DNA from: Adineta ricciae
Lineage: Eukaryota > Rotifera > Eurotatoria > Adinetida > Adinetidae
Assembly (NCBI GenBank): GCA_905250025.1
Contig: CAJNOJ010000087.1
Coordinates: forward strand, 124,001-188,000
Reading direction: 5' to 3'
DNA: 64,000 nt
The translations under genes and the position numbers were made by a program. Position 1 is the stretch's first letter, and each line of letters begins with the position of its first letter. Positions 1 to 11,672 of this stretch are shown piece after piece. Below the pieces are notes generated by a model. It searched no databases. It was given only the letters and a program-made list of their open reading frames with translations, and was not told the DNA's origin.

Positions 1-334
1 CGGGAAAAGAAAGACAAAGATATCACGTCAAGTCATTATTATTGACTGTACACAACAGGAGGTCAGTAGTGTAATGGATCACAGAGACGAAAAGGTGTGC
101 CGATGCATGGAAGAAACATTGCCGTTCATTTCCTTGTTTTTATCTTATCATCATCACAGTATGACGTCTAATCCTAACATACTGTTGCTTCTGTGTATGT
201 TCTCATTTATCATGTCGAAATACATGCCATGATCATAATCGTATAATTGAACGATTACACCTTAAGAAAGGAGAAGAAGAAAGGAAAACTGTCGAATGAT
301 TGATGACTTTCATTTCTTTCGCGTTCTTTTTTAG

Positions 335-929
335 AAACCAAATGCCAATAGCAGATACGAAGCAACATGTAACAATAGAAAAAACGCCACACTATTTTGT
401 CGACAAACGTACTCCAAAACGTCTTGCACGTTTACTACCTGATGTGAAATTAATTTTAATTCTACGTGATCCAATTATTCGAGCAATTAGTGATTATGTT
501 CAAATCAAAAATCGACATGAATCCTACCCGACGTTTGATAACTTCGTTTCGATGGAGAATTTCACTAAGTGGACACCGATTCGAATCGGCTGTTACGCCA
601 TTTACCTTCGTCGATGGTTAAAATACTTCCCGCTAGAACAAATTCATTTTGTCGATGGAGAAAATCTCATTCATCGGCCATGGGAAGAGTTAGAATCTGT
701 ACAAAGATTTCTCAATGTATCAAATCACATTCGCGAAGAAGATTTCTACTTTAATATGGAAAAACGTGGCTTTCCTTGTATCAGACAACCGAATGGTTGT
801 TTAGGTTCATCGAAAGGTCGCCAACATCCAACGATTTCCGGGCAAACACGCGAGAAACTAAAACATTTGTATTCGAATTGCAATCTGCAACTGAAACAGC
901 TAGCTCAGATAGATTTTCCTTGGCTTTAG
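335..929 (+). CDS. HS3ST-like: Heparan sulfate glucosamine 3-O-sulfotransferase, 3' terminal exon (partial)
   Basis: C-terminal part of a Golgi sulfotransferase that transfers sulfate from PAPS to the 3-OH of glucosamine in heparan sulfate. The exon opens after an acceptor (tttttag, ends 334). Family landmarks in order are EKTPHYF, the 3'-phosphate-binding segment LILILRDPIIRAISDY, and the C-terminal disulfide region with FPCIRQP followed by CLGSSKGRQHP, then a short tail to the TAG stop. The N-terminal membrane anchor and the PAPS 5'-phosphosulfate loop (KxGT) are missing, so earlier exons lie left of the window or were not recognised in bases 1-334. Which HS3ST subtype this is cannot be told from this part. 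Confidence 0.9.
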
Positions 930-2381
930 CATGACATTTATCAGAGTTATGTCGAAAGTTTTGTATGTTATTTGTTATTTTTTTGCTAACTTTTACAAAG
1001 AATAATATATAACGGTTTTCTCATTTTCTTTTCGAAATGAATTTCGTTGTTATGAGAAGATTCGTTCGATAGCAATTAATTTATTCAACTCTCCATTATC
1101 CTACAATCGATGTTCATCTTGATGCGCTTATTTACACACCATACACACTTTATCATTCACAGCAGAACACGGAAAGAAATCCAATGAGTTCCCTTTCGAA
1201 TGATTACTCTCATTCAAATATTCATCACACTCGACAAGTGTCAAAAAAAATTATGTGTTCAATATAATCAATCATCCGAAGAAAGTTTTAGGTGAGAAAA
1301 TGTCGAAATATATGAAAAAGGCGATATGTACCATCTGCGTGTTTGAAATACTTGTCGTCGGACAGGAAATCTAGTGAACGTTTAATCGAGAATGATAATG
1401 ATGTTTCCTAATCATACATATAGGCTGACACATGTCTACTGTGAGACAAACCAGTCAGCTGCCCGCCTCTTATCCGCACATATACACGCGATGAGCAGAA
1501 GACATCGCATCACATCAATGAACCATTTGTTCACTGAGAGAACAATGGCGGCGAGCTGATGCCCTAATGCTTCCTTTGTCATAATATACTGTTTGTCTTT
1601 CATTGTCAAGAGAATCAATTCAATTTTCTAGATAGACAACTGATGACATTTAACCGAAGGAATAACAGTCATCGGATCTTCGTATTTCTTTCCCTCAAAA
1701 CTTCAAATCATATAACCTAAAGGTAAATTTTGCTTCTTTCATTTTCAAAAAAAAAAAGAAGAAGAAGAAGTAGATCAATGTCTACGTCTAGACGTCAAAT
1801 GACTAACTATGTGTTTCCTTTTGTAATTATCTCTCTTTCTCTCTACGTCATTATCTTCCATTTCATTGTGATGAAATATGAAATTGAACAATCTGCGTAA
1901 TGAGAGTTAAATAACATTTCGATATATATGCCATTGCAATGATTAAATGAAGCATTAAGAAAACGAAAATATTAATTTGAAATTTAGCATACCATTGGGA
2001 ATCTGAAATGTGATGAACACTTTTGTCGATGATATAATAAATCGATGCAGGAAAGTTCAAAAAATACTCATTAGTTTGCTCGTTGATCATAGTGCGCGTA
2101 AATAAATCATTGTTGCACAGCTGGATCTCACGTCATACGTAATCAACATCAGATGTTTTCTTGAACAACTATCAAGTGTCTATTATCTATTTTCTTTATG
2201 AAGAAAATCAGTTTATAAAACGATTGTTCCTTCGAAGATGAAGAAAGAAACGTACATACACAAGAACTAGAATATCAAACAACGATAACTACATACATAT
2301 CACCGGTACTCGATAAGGAGAAATGTAAAAGAGAAACATGAGATGAGAATTTTTTATGCTGACAATTACAAAACATTCATT
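930..2381. other. Intergenic, no gene recognised
   Basis: AT-rich DNA between two convergent genes. It contains a short purine run (about 1747-1772, A and GAA units) and a pyrimidine run (about 1831-1845). Short open frames on the minus strand (1436-1618 and 1863-2090) have no family resemblance and no coding-like composition. Confidence 0.6.
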
Positions 2382-5300
2382 CTAAGGTTCATTCAATGTC
2401 ATCGATGATGACGAACTTGACGAAGGAGAGAGGATAATACGACGACGCTTACATTTCTTTTGTTTGCGTTGTTTCCGCTTCGTTCCTGTGGTTAACGGTT
2501 GTCGGCGACTATAATTATGCTCCCGATCAAGTTTGTATACCGTTGAACCTGATTGCATCGAATATAAAAATTCATTTCGACGCATTTGCCGAATTTCATT
2601 ACCAAATTTTATATGATACAAAAGAACACGTTTACGGCCTAAATATTTACATGAATAAATTGCACCATCTGTCCATTTTATACGAATATTTGCACCCGTA
2701 GTCAGTGGCAACGGTTCAACAGTTGGATCAAACTCGAGAATATCTTCAGCAAGCCTAGAGAAGAAAATGTTTGATGAATAAGAAGAAAAAAAAGCAAAAT
2801 CAAGCTTATACATGTCGTGACTGTAACATCCATCGCCAAAATCGACGATATAATGAAAATTGATTTCATTGCCCATGACTTGACCTATCTTCCGTTGCTT
2901 ATCATCATTCCATACAACTCGTGCGCCTATTGGTATACGTTCATTCTCGGGAACGATATCATCATCATCCTCGTCGTTGTTATGTGCGTGTTCATCATCG
3001 ACTACATTGTCGTGATGCTCTGGTGTTTCGTAAGCATTCTTATCTGAAGCTGAATGTCGACCGTTGACAGACATTGACGATGGATGAGGGATCGGGTGTA
3101 GATGACAACGAGTATTTATTATTGAATAATCATCATCCATTTGAAATGTACATCCGCTAAGAAGGCCGCAGGTGACATGGAATCGATTGAAACATTGAGA
3201 GTAATTGCATGAAACAAAACTATGAGTTGGAATACATCGGTGATTTAAAGGACAAAACGACCAACAATAATGGCAAGTATTTCGTTGAGTTAGAAATAGC
3301 GGAGATTGTTCGTATGCTTGGTATATGGAACAAAGAGCATGAGTAAAACTTGATGATGCATCCGAAGTGAGAAGCAGACCACCACGAAATATACAAGCTG
3401 AACAATGATCATCAAGTATTTGAGAAGACTAAATAAAATCGGAGGAGATATTTATATGCAATAGCGCGCCGAGTGTTACCTGTCTTCTTAAATAGCATCT
3501 TTGACAGTACCATGGGCTATACTCATCAGGAATAATCACATTCAAAGCTAAGCATAATTGATCATAACATTGTTGATGTACAGAAACATGGCAATCATCG
3601 CATTCGAGTATTCTATTTGACATATCATTGAGATCATCTAGTAGAAATAATTGTGAAACGGGGACTGATGGTTGATTGTCGTATTTATTGGCAGTAAAAA
3701 GGTAACAGATCGCACAATTTGATATACGATTTTTGATCCATTGATTAAACAATTGTTCGGATGATCTGTTTAAAATCTGATAACTCCAGAGACCATCAAG
3801 AATGTTTTCTCGATATTTATTCGCTTGTGGTAAACCATGGAAAACTATTGGAAATAAGACGGAAGAAGATAAGTTAAATGCAAGATTTGCGGTTAAACAT
3901 AATAATTTCCTCGAGTTCTTCTCGAAATTTTTATTCAATTTAAATTGACCTCGGCAAAGTGCAGCACGAATCAATGGGTTCGGATATTGAGTGATAGACA
4001 ATTGTTTTAGTTTATCAAATTTAGCTAGATTACGAAATATGCGTGCATAACGTTGATCAGATATTCGTTGTTGATGAAGATATTGAGTCAGTTTGGTAGA
4101 TGATGATACATCAGTCGAAGCTTAAAACATAGAGCAATGCAGCAAGTCATGTTAGTCTTTCAAAAGAGCATATCCAAAGTTTAGCTTGACTTTGAATCGG
4201 TGAAAGCTACTGTTAGCGTATCTTACCTTTTCTCGAATTCGGAGTTTGTAGCAGTCGTCTTTTCGTCGGTGAACTTCGAACGATGGTTGTGTTAGTTATT
4301 GAGGTAAAGTCATCTTCTGGATGCGATGTAACATTAATACCATGACACCAATCAGCGTAGAGTTCAGGTTGATATTTCAAGACAAAACGATCCATACCGA
4401 TTTTAACCATATCATGACGACAGGAACATTGTAGACAATGTTTTCCGTATTCAATCCAACGTTCTAAAGCAAAATTAGTAGATTCTGCACAGTTAAAGCC
4501 ATAATTGAATCCAGCGTGATAAGCATATGGAAATGTAATGATAAATTCATTCTCATATTGAGTCATTTTACTGTATGGAATCGATTGTTGAGTTAAAATA
4601 GATGGCGAGATAAGAGTCATTTTATGTCGAAGAAATGCTGGACAACGTTTGGCCAACGACGGAAAGTGTGATGCAGCGAATTTTTCAAATCGTTTACCAT
4701 ACGATGGCGGAATAACATACCTAAAACGTACAAGATCCTATTTAATTTCTGACATGAAAAGATCGATGTGCATCTTTTGCAAACAAATTAAAACTCGAAT
4801 GAAATGAAATGGTGTCAACCTCACCCTGTAAGATCTCTAGATAAATATTCTAAATATATATATAGCATGAAGAAGAAACAAGTGAATTCGAACATCTGTA
4901 TATTTACCATTGTTTCGGTGCACCGAAATGAAGATAATTTATTGAGTATAGATCCATGTCTTCTGTGTGCCAAGCGAATGTCGCTTTCCACATTCCAAAG
5001 TACAAATAGGCTGTATTAACACCTTCAATTTTTGTGCCATATTCCGTTTCTAGATCGCTGAGAATCGTACCCAAATTATTGACATTCCATACTTTCTGAT
5101 TTTGATCATAGAACGAACCACTAACATCTATGCAAAGCAAGAGAAATGCATAGTGTAGCTTGTTAAACTTCGTTTTGCCATACCTGCTCCATAAATCGGT
5201 GCGATCGAGGTTAGATTCTCCCAATACTTCTTCTCTAATTTCAAAACATCATGTTCGATTGCACTGGGTGTTGCATAACGCGTGGTCGATGTTAATTTTT

Positions 5301-5589
5301 GAAATTGACTTAGTTTTACTGATCGCTGTTGAATATTATACACCGAATAGAATCCATCTTTTCCATGAACTTCTTGTTTGATGGGATTCTGTACCATTGT
5401 GTCGTCAATTTGCTTTTGTTTGTAACCCATTTTCCTAGCCACCCACTCTCTGGGTGGTACGATTTTGGCCAAACCAATTTGATGTGCACCACATGATTCG
5501 ATTTTTGATATATAAGACGAAAAATTCTTGAATTCATCGAACGTTGGATAGTATATCGGTACTTCAAGATTTGACGATAGGTTTGACAT
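2382..5589 (-). CDS. KDM4-like: JmjC histone lysine demethylase, KDM4/JMJD2 type
   Basis: Fe(II)/2-oxoglutarate dioxygenase expected to demethylate histone H3 K9/K36 in the nucleus. Domains from the N-terminus: JmjN ([15 protein letters not shown], near 5550); JmjC with the iron-binding HxE in [19 protein letters not shown] (near 4960) and the distal His in [14 protein letters not shown] (near 4530); a zinc site with CLQCSC (near 4430); a PHD finger (CAICYLF to WYCQRC, about 3730-3490); an extended PHD (about 3400-3150, [14 protein letters not shown] and FHVTCG); and a double Tudor region (3080-2560). It ends in a basic Ser-rich tail. This is the complete JmjN-JmjC-PHD-ePHD-Tudor order of vertebrate KDM4A-C. 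At least six short introns are needed. The ATG (5589-5587) directly follows an acceptor-like ttgcag. It lies 170 bases downstream of CHFR on the same strand, so co-transcription is possible. The catalytic residues visible are intact. Confidence 0.93.
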
Positions 5590-5604
5590 CTGCAACATAA
5601 TAAC
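5590..5604 (-). promoter_or_regulatory. Splice-acceptor-like site abutting the KDM4 start codon
   Basis: Read on the minus strand, the bases before the ATG are ttattatgttgcag, an acceptor with the AG touching the start codon. The previous gene (CHFR) ends only 170 bases upstream, leaving little space for a promoter and a 5' UTR exon. Candidate spliced-leader trans-splice site; a cis 5'-UTR intron is the alternative. Confidence 0.5.
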
Positions 5605-5759
5605 AAACAAATAAAGAAATCTCTGGTTCACATAATCATTTCTATTTTCATTATCAAAGACAAATAAAACATAACAATTACTATTTCCTTTGTTGCGAGA
5701 CATCATAGAAACAAGAAAGACAAAATATATAGAAAACAAATTGGACTACGATTGAGAAA

Positions 5760-8233
5760 TTAAAATCGAATCTGTTCACAAGCATGATTGTACTTTTGAG
5801 CATGAGCTGGCTTAGTATATTGCGTACGACAATGTTTACCATAGTAACAATTTTCACGATTACGCATGGCAATTGGTGAAATATCTTTAGGTTTTAAAGC
5901 TACACGAAATTGGTAGGCAAGTTCTTTGAAGATGCGTAGACCACATTTATAACAAACGACTTTTGATGATGGAGCTATCATAGAAAGCGAAAAGATAAAT
6001 TCTTCAATGAATATTTGTAGTAGTATACCAGGTGCATTACGATCGATATCTGTGCAAGCGAACTCTTTTCGATCAAGACGTTGACAACATTCGATAAGTA
6101 ATTCTCGTGTTGTGAGGTGATGAGTTGTCAGGTAACTCTAAATCCACAAAGATCAGTTAGTTTTACATGAAGTCATGTGTCTTACTTGAACAATTTGTGT
6201 TTCAGTCGGATTATCATTGACTAGATTAGTTAAATGTCGAGCACCAAAATTGAAATCTATTGGAGAGGATAAGACAGTTGGATGAATTTTCTAGGGAAAA
6301 GTCTTTCGTACTTCGTAATTGGTTCAAACAACCGAGACAACCTTGGCGTTGACATTGTTTAAAATAGATATTGCAAAAATATTGATGACATATTTCACCT
6401 ACAGAAGTTCATTTTACAAACTTGTAACCAAATAGAAGACGAACTTACAGCTTTGATGTATGTTGAGTTCATCTGATCGGTCAGGCATTGGTTGAACACA
6501 ACATTGACAGATAATATGCTTTTGACCTGGACGACATCGATAACCAGTAGGAATAACACTAGCATCAGCTCTTACAGCTGAATCATCAATGTTATTTTAC
6601 CAAGTGGATAGAGAAAAAACTAAAAAACGTACCTAGAGCAATTGGTGGACATTGACGACACATAAATCGTGCATCAGGTACAGTATTAGGCATGAGTAAA
6701 ACACTTTTTCATAAACTTAATGAGAGCAATCTTGTGAAAATCAGCATACTTACAAGTGATCTTCATCATCGTCGCCGTCGTCATCCATCTGAATATAGAA
6801 GTATCTTTTAATATTTTGCAGAAAACTCTCTGAGTAAAACTACCTGGTCATTTTCATCCTCATCATCTTCATCTTCATTTTCTTCATCGTCATCATCTTC
6901 ATCTTCGTTTTCATCATCATCCTCGTCGTCGTCATCCTCGTTTTCGTCATCATGACTGTTAATATCCCGTCGAAGATACATTCCATTTGAATCAACCTAG
7001 AAACAAAGCTGTCATGTTTCTTGAAAGAATTATTTTTGTATACCAACAGCATTATTAGCATTGACAATTGTTTTCGGTTTAGCTTTAATGTTATCAATAG
7101 CTTGCAATGCAGGTCGTTTATGTGGATACGCTTTGAAATATGCTTCCAAAATACCATTGATTACTACATTCTTTTTTTTACCAATCACCTTTGCGCGACA
7201 TTTAGGGCTGAAAAGAACAGCATTATTCACTGTTGTAAAAAGAAAATGAGTCGTTACCATGTACGTTGAACGGCTTCCCATGAATGATAACAATCGCTAC
7301 AAAAAGCGTGTAAACAAGGTTCGAGACAGATCGGATTGTTCATGATTTCTTGACAGCAAACACATGTGAGTATATCTTCCATATCATCGCCAGCTTTCAT
7401 AGCTGAATCTTCATTTGTTTTCATTCGTTTTAATTCAACATCGGTACTCATAGTCGATAAATCAACATTTTCTTTAGTGTCTATAACAAAAACAGTAAGA
7501 TCAACTTTTATTTGACTCAAGATGACTGACCATTTGTTGTTACGAATGAATTTGATGGAGTGTCTGAAATCAATCATCGAAGAACAGAACTTCATAGTGA
7601 TACCGGCCAAACTCTTACCAGAATGTTTCCGTTTCAATTTGTTATCCGATTGGCTTAACGTTTTGGTTACTAATGGCAATTCCAATTGAAGAATGATATC
7701 TACACAACACAGTACGTATAGAAACGAATGAACAATTGGTTTTCTGATCAGAGTCTTACTCGCTGTGGGTTCGTCTTTCCGAAAAACCAGATGAATGATA
7801 TCCCCAGTTTGTAATTCAAGTGGCTAAAATTTTTCAATAGATTCCAAATCATTCAGCAACGACATCTTACAGATTCATTTTTATTGATCTTTTTTGTTCG
7901 ATTGATTAACGTTCCATTTGAACTGGTATCTCGAATATAGATATGTCCATCATTGAATTCGAATGTACAATGGGCTGATGACACATAACGATTATTCTCG
8001 ATAGTTAAATCATTTGCTAAACAAAAGACAAACATTTACATTTGATTAATTCCAGTAATAGTTTCAATTCACGTTCGATCTTTATCTTTTATTCTATTAA
8101 TTTCTGGAGAGAACAAGTGAAATGATTTACTTGATGCTCGACCAATTTTGAATTGGTTTTTGTAAATTGATATGACGCTATGATCGATTAAATTCTTTAG
8201 ACGAAATAGAGCAGATTCATCTTTAGATGACAT
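5760..8233 (-). CDS. CHFR: E3 ubiquitin ligase CHFR (FHA-RING-PBZ)
   Basis: Mitotic checkpoint ubiquitin ligase. Order from the N-terminus: an FHA phosphothreonine-binding domain split over exons near 8230-7760 (IGRAS, SSAHCTF, DTSSNGTLIN); a RING finger near 7385-7290 (CVCCQEIMNNPICLEPCLHAFCSDCYHSW); a strongly acidic Asp/Glu linker (about 6960-6845 and 6790-6770); a cysteine-rich region (6690-6300, FMCRQCPP, CQCCVQPMPDR, CEICHQYFC); and a C-terminal PBZ poly(ADP-ribose)-binding zinc finger (ENCYYGKHCRTQ to YNHACEQIRF). About a dozen small exons join in frame. The start MSSKDESALF was chosen because the ATG at 8233 directly follows an acceptor (ccatttcag) and the FHA begins soon after. KDM4 follows 170 bases downstream. 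Confidence 0.93.
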
Positions 8234-8246
8234 CTGAAATGGAAAA
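8234..8246 (-). promoter_or_regulatory. Splice-acceptor-like site abutting the CHFR start codon
   Basis: On the minus strand ttttccatttcag runs directly into the ATG. Either the end of a 5'-UTR intron or a spliced-leader acceptor. Confidence 0.5.
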
Positions 8247-8800
8247 CAAAATTTGAGTTTTTCTGCCAAAATTTCAGTGTCTGACAGTGCCCTCCTTCTT
8301 TTAATTAACAAGATTTGTAGTTTTCTTTTGTCTACATTTTTGATTGACTGCCGTTGACCACTCCTGCTTCGCAACCAACCGCCTTACAAGAACGAAAGAA
8401 AGAAAGAAAAAAAGAAAGAAGAGAAAAACATCAACAATCGACACAAAACGAAAAAGAAAATAAACAATTTGACACAACGATCGATTTAGATATTGAATGA
8501 AATTTTTTAAGAAATTTTTCTTGATAAAATTCTGTAATTAATTTTCCTGAAGCGTTGCCATCTCCAAATCTATTATAGACATCTACAGACACACATAAGT
8601 TAAAAAAGAACCAATAACTTCCGCAATATCATAGTTCGTTCAATGTCTCTGATTCCATTAAGATGGAAAGTTAAATGAACAAAACATATGAATATGCTTT
8701 GTAGACTGGATTAACAAGAAGAAATCAAATCTATTTAGTATTTTATCAATTGACAACAATTATAATCGAATAAAAACTTAAATAATTAGAAAATAGAGAA
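8247..8800. other. Intergenic, no gene recognised
   Basis: Contains a purine-rich GAAA-repeat tract (about 8392-8430) and otherwise featureless AT-rich sequence between two minus-strand genes. Confidence 0.6.
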
Positions 8801-9593
8801 CTATGCACGTTCAGATGCAGGATGTCGATCTCTCAATTGTTCGATTGCGGTTTTCCACTGATTATAAGCAGCTTCATTCATTTGCCAGCCAGCTTGATAC
8901 TCATGTGAACCTTTCGTGTCCGTCACCACATAAGTTATGACCATGTGTGGATAGTCCGTACGATAGCGACCATTGAAATCTAGAAGAAGTCCAGAGAATA
9001 CTAATAACAAGAAAATATTTTGTGCTTACATGCTTGTTGTCGAATATCTTTAACTGATAAGACTGGTATACGAAGCAATCCTTGATCACCACAACATCCT
9101 GTGACAGTGACTTGAGAGTAAAAACAATCTTCAGTCAATGCCATTTCTGCATTTCCTAGAGTCTAGATCGAATGAAAAGTACACGGATAATTACTAAATA
9201 TCGAGCAAACGGAAACGAACTTGACATCGACCTCGCTCGGTAGTGCCACTATATGTCGCTGTGCCTTGCCGTGTTCGCAACACAGCTGGCTGGATTGTAT
9301 CGAAATCGATAGCTTCTGAGGATTGAAAACAACCCATGTGTAGAAAAGCCGACAAAATGTGACTGTGTTAACCATGATAGATATAAGGCGCAACAAGTAT
9401 GGATGACTCAGTGCTACACCGAACAAATGAAAACACAGACGCGACGAAAAGATGGCGATGGCGCATAAGACATATGAAAGCAAGTTAACGCTTTGTCAAG
9501 TCAACAGTAGTAACAGCGACTAACTTTTTTTCCCATTGAAAATGGTTTTTTCTGTCTGATTTCATGTCGTGAATTGCTACTTAATCGACACAT
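8801..9593 (-). CDS. Orphan protein of about 155 residues, five exons' worth of consistent splicing
   Basis: Not recognised. Four coding blocks join with matching phases. The first (MCRLSSNSRHEIRQKKPF, from 9593) ends phase 1 at GKK. The second covers about 9316-9236 (AIDFDTIQPAVLRTRQG to ERGRCQ). The third covers about 9163-9032 (TLGNAEMALTEDCFYSQ, with an adjacent CC in VTGCCGDQG). The last runs from about 8982 to the TAG at 8801 (FNGRYRTDYPHMVITYVVTD, ending in RHPASERA). No signal peptide or membrane segment is seen, and the product looks like a small soluble protein. The start is preceded 15 bases upstream by an acceptor-like ttttcag. The exon chain and biased codon use argue for a real gene. 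A further upstream exon cannot be excluded. Confidence 0.6.
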
Positions 9594-10379
9594 TATTTGA
9601 TTGTTGCTCTGAAAATAAAAAAAACTTTTTTGAGTGTTAGACTCTGTTAACTTTTCATTCGCCGTGACATGTTTCGCATGACTTCGTTCCAGACAACCGT
9701 TTACACGCCGCTACTTTGCTTTTTTTTCTATAAATATAGCTCTCATTGTTAGACAATTCAATTATTCCTAGAATTGTTTGCCTGAAAAGTATCTTTTTAG
9801 GAGACAAACTAGAAAAAAAAGAATGCTTTGTGTAGGAGAGGGAAGACATTCAAGTATAGATCTTGAAAACAAAATGATTTGAATGAAATCTAGCATTGTC
9901 ATAAGTAACACATTTCTCTTCCATGAATGTTCTATTCTTGCCTAACGCGAAGCACTATATCGGCAAAATATCATGGAATATGAATAAACATCACTTATTA
10001 CAAGTATCTTTTGTGCTTCAATAATAAAAATCCGATGTTATCTAATTATGCTATGACTATAGACAATTAGATTCTCTCCAGGTTCACTCTACGTTTCTTC
10101 AAGTTTTCCTAGTTTTCGTAAAGGTTGGTTTCCGTCATTAAATCTCATAGTTCATCAGCCAAAGAACGATAGGCATGCATGGAAACTATCTAAATAAAGT
10201 AAATCTATTATTAAACTAGGGTCTCGAAAATTATTCACGGAGTGTATTGGATAAAAATAACTCCTACATGTTCGAGTTCGGACTCTTTTTCAATGTATAA
10301 TAACGCAATAAATGTGTAGTTTATTAAAAATAAAGGGTTTCTCTTTTTAAATATAACCACGACGAAAGAATTGTTCGAC
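9594..10379. other. Intergenic, no gene recognised
   Basis: AT-rich; an AATAAA-like motif in minus sense near 10320-10330 could serve the small gene at 10380-10616. A short open frame at 9655-9849 on the minus strand looks fortuitous. Confidence 0.5.
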
Positions 10380-10616
10380 TTATGCCATCAGTTGATTATG
10401 ATCTGTATCACTTCCATCACCGATGACAGTGATATGTCTTGCAAGTACTTTACGTGTTGATGGCGAGGTTGGCTTCTGTGCTGACTGTCGTGGTTCCTGT
10501 TGTTGCACATTCAAATCGTTTTGTGTAACTTGAGCATGAATATTTTCTAGTTCCACTGTGCGATGCAATGGCGCGAAGTCAAGTCGTTGTTGTGTTGACG
10601 ATGGATCTGTTGACAT
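10380..10616 (-). CDS. Possible small intronless gene, 78 residues, unknown function
   Basis: Open frame starting MSTDPSSTQQRLDF and ending HNQLMA. It is rich in Gln, Ser and Thr, with no signal peptide, membrane segment or known domain, and is probably disordered. Support is limited to an ATG start, coding-like composition and a nearby downstream polyadenylation-like motif. It lies head to head with the calcium sensor gene at 11016. Could be part of a larger spliced gene or a chance frame. Confidence 0.4.
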   Translation of the reverse strand: MSTDPSSTQQRLDFAPLHRTVELENIHAQVTQNDLNVQQQEPRQSAQKPTSPSTRKVLARHITVIGDGSDTDHNQLMA

Positions 10617-11015
10617 GGAAGTAGTATTTTTGCTTGTATATCGTAAATCACTCTGTGTGCGTGTGAGTGTATTTATTCTTGGTGCTATTCAAACTAATTT
10701 CTCATGAACGGAAACAGAAACGAGAGAAGAAGAAGAAGATCAGACTATGCTTTTCTCCTCCTCTTTTTCTTCTTCTTCTTCTTTCTCTATCTTGTTCGCT
10801 TTTTTCTGCAGATTATATTACGTCTGTTTCTCTCCTCCAATTTATGCTTAAGATTGACACGCAGTGTTAGTCGTCTTATTATTAATTTAATCAAGTTAAT
10901 TCGTTTCCTCAGTGGATGCATGCGTTTACATAAAGGTCAATTAGTTTCATACGTGTCCTTTTCGAAAATTGACAAGTTAGGAGCGCTTTTTTTGGTTATC
11001 CGAGAGAGAAAAAAT

Positions 11016-11672
11016 ATGATCTGTCAATGTTTTCGAAAAACACACACAAGCCGCGCTCAGTCTCGACTGACCTTAAACAATGAATTAATAACTAGTTCAA
11101 AGCAACTAACTAGAATGAATGATGAAGATATTCTCTATTGGTTTGAAACCTTTCATCGCGATTGCCCGGATGGTTTCCTAACTCAACAAGTCTTCATTCA
11201 ATTCTATAAACAAGCATTCCATGATGGTGATCCCACGAAGTTTTGCAAACGTATATTTCATATTTTTGATCGCGATAAATCAGGCAGGAGTTGTTCCTCT
11301 CTGGATCGATTTTACAAATTGATCTTTACTTCTGCAGGTACAATAGACTTTATGGAATTCTTATTAGCGATAGACCTGTTCGAGAATGGGAGCTTATACG
11401 AGAAGCTTTACTATGCATTTCAGTTGTACGATTTGGATGGTAATGGGATACTGACACGAACTGAAATAGTACGATTAATTAAAATGATTCTGTCGGTACG
11501 TGGAGAAACGACAAATGATCAAACAAAGCAAACAATCCGAGCACATTTGAATGCATTTTTAAAACATTTTGACGTGAATACTGATGAGAAAATAAGTCTA
11601 GAAAAATTTTGCATCATATGTGAAAAAGACGAAGTTTTGAAAAATTTTCTTTCAGTTGCATTTGCAATTTAG
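11016..11672 (+). CDS. Neuronal calcium sensor family EF-hand protein
   Basis: Recoverin/frequenin/KChIP-type calcium sensor. The start MICQCFRKT (11016) was chosen because the sequence upstream is purine/pyrimidine low complexity. The degenerate first EF-hand carries the family signature FHRDCPDGFLT. The second has the loop DRDKSGTIDFME, which is only complete if a 54-base intron (11284-11337) is removed. The third (YDLDGNGILTRTE) and fourth (FDVNTDEKISLEKF) have canonical acidic positions. The length of about 200 residues fits the family. The N-terminus lacks MGxxxS, so classical myristoylation is not predicted; Cys-rich MICQCF could be palmitoylated as in some KChIPs. Likely role: calcium-dependent regulation of channels or receptors in neurons. 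Confidence 0.88.
   Translation: MICQCFRKTHTSRAQSRLTLNNELITSSKQLTRMNDEDILYWFETFHRDCPDGFLTQQVFIQFYKQAFHDGDPTKFCKRIFHIFDRDKSGRSCSSLDRFYKLIFTSAGTIDFMEFLLAIDLFENGSLYEKLYYAFQLYDLDGNGILTRTEIVRLIKMILSVRGETTNDQTKQTIRAHLNAFLKHFDVNTDEKISLEKFCIICEKDEVLKNFLSVAFAI
11284..11337 (+). other. In-frame 54-base GC-AG intron inside an EF-hand loop
   Basis: The reading frame stays open across this segment, but it interrupts the second EF-hand between Ser and Gly of the loop. Cutting after tcaG with donor GC and acceptor ctgcag restores an exact 12-residue loop. The donor reads g|gcagga, a GC-AG type site. Because 54 is divisible by three and there is no stop, retention would give a protein with an 18-residue insertion and a broken calcium site. 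Confidence 0.7.

Noticed and set aside
1747..1772. Purine tract as a possible poly(A) tail of a retroelement
   Set aside because: No reverse transcriptase, target-site duplication or other element sequence nearby.
10704..11015. N-terminal extension of the calcium sensor with a hydrophobic Phe/Leu run
   Set aside because: The codons come from a CTT/TTC low-complexity tract and the family start fits ATG 11016; treated as 5' UTR.
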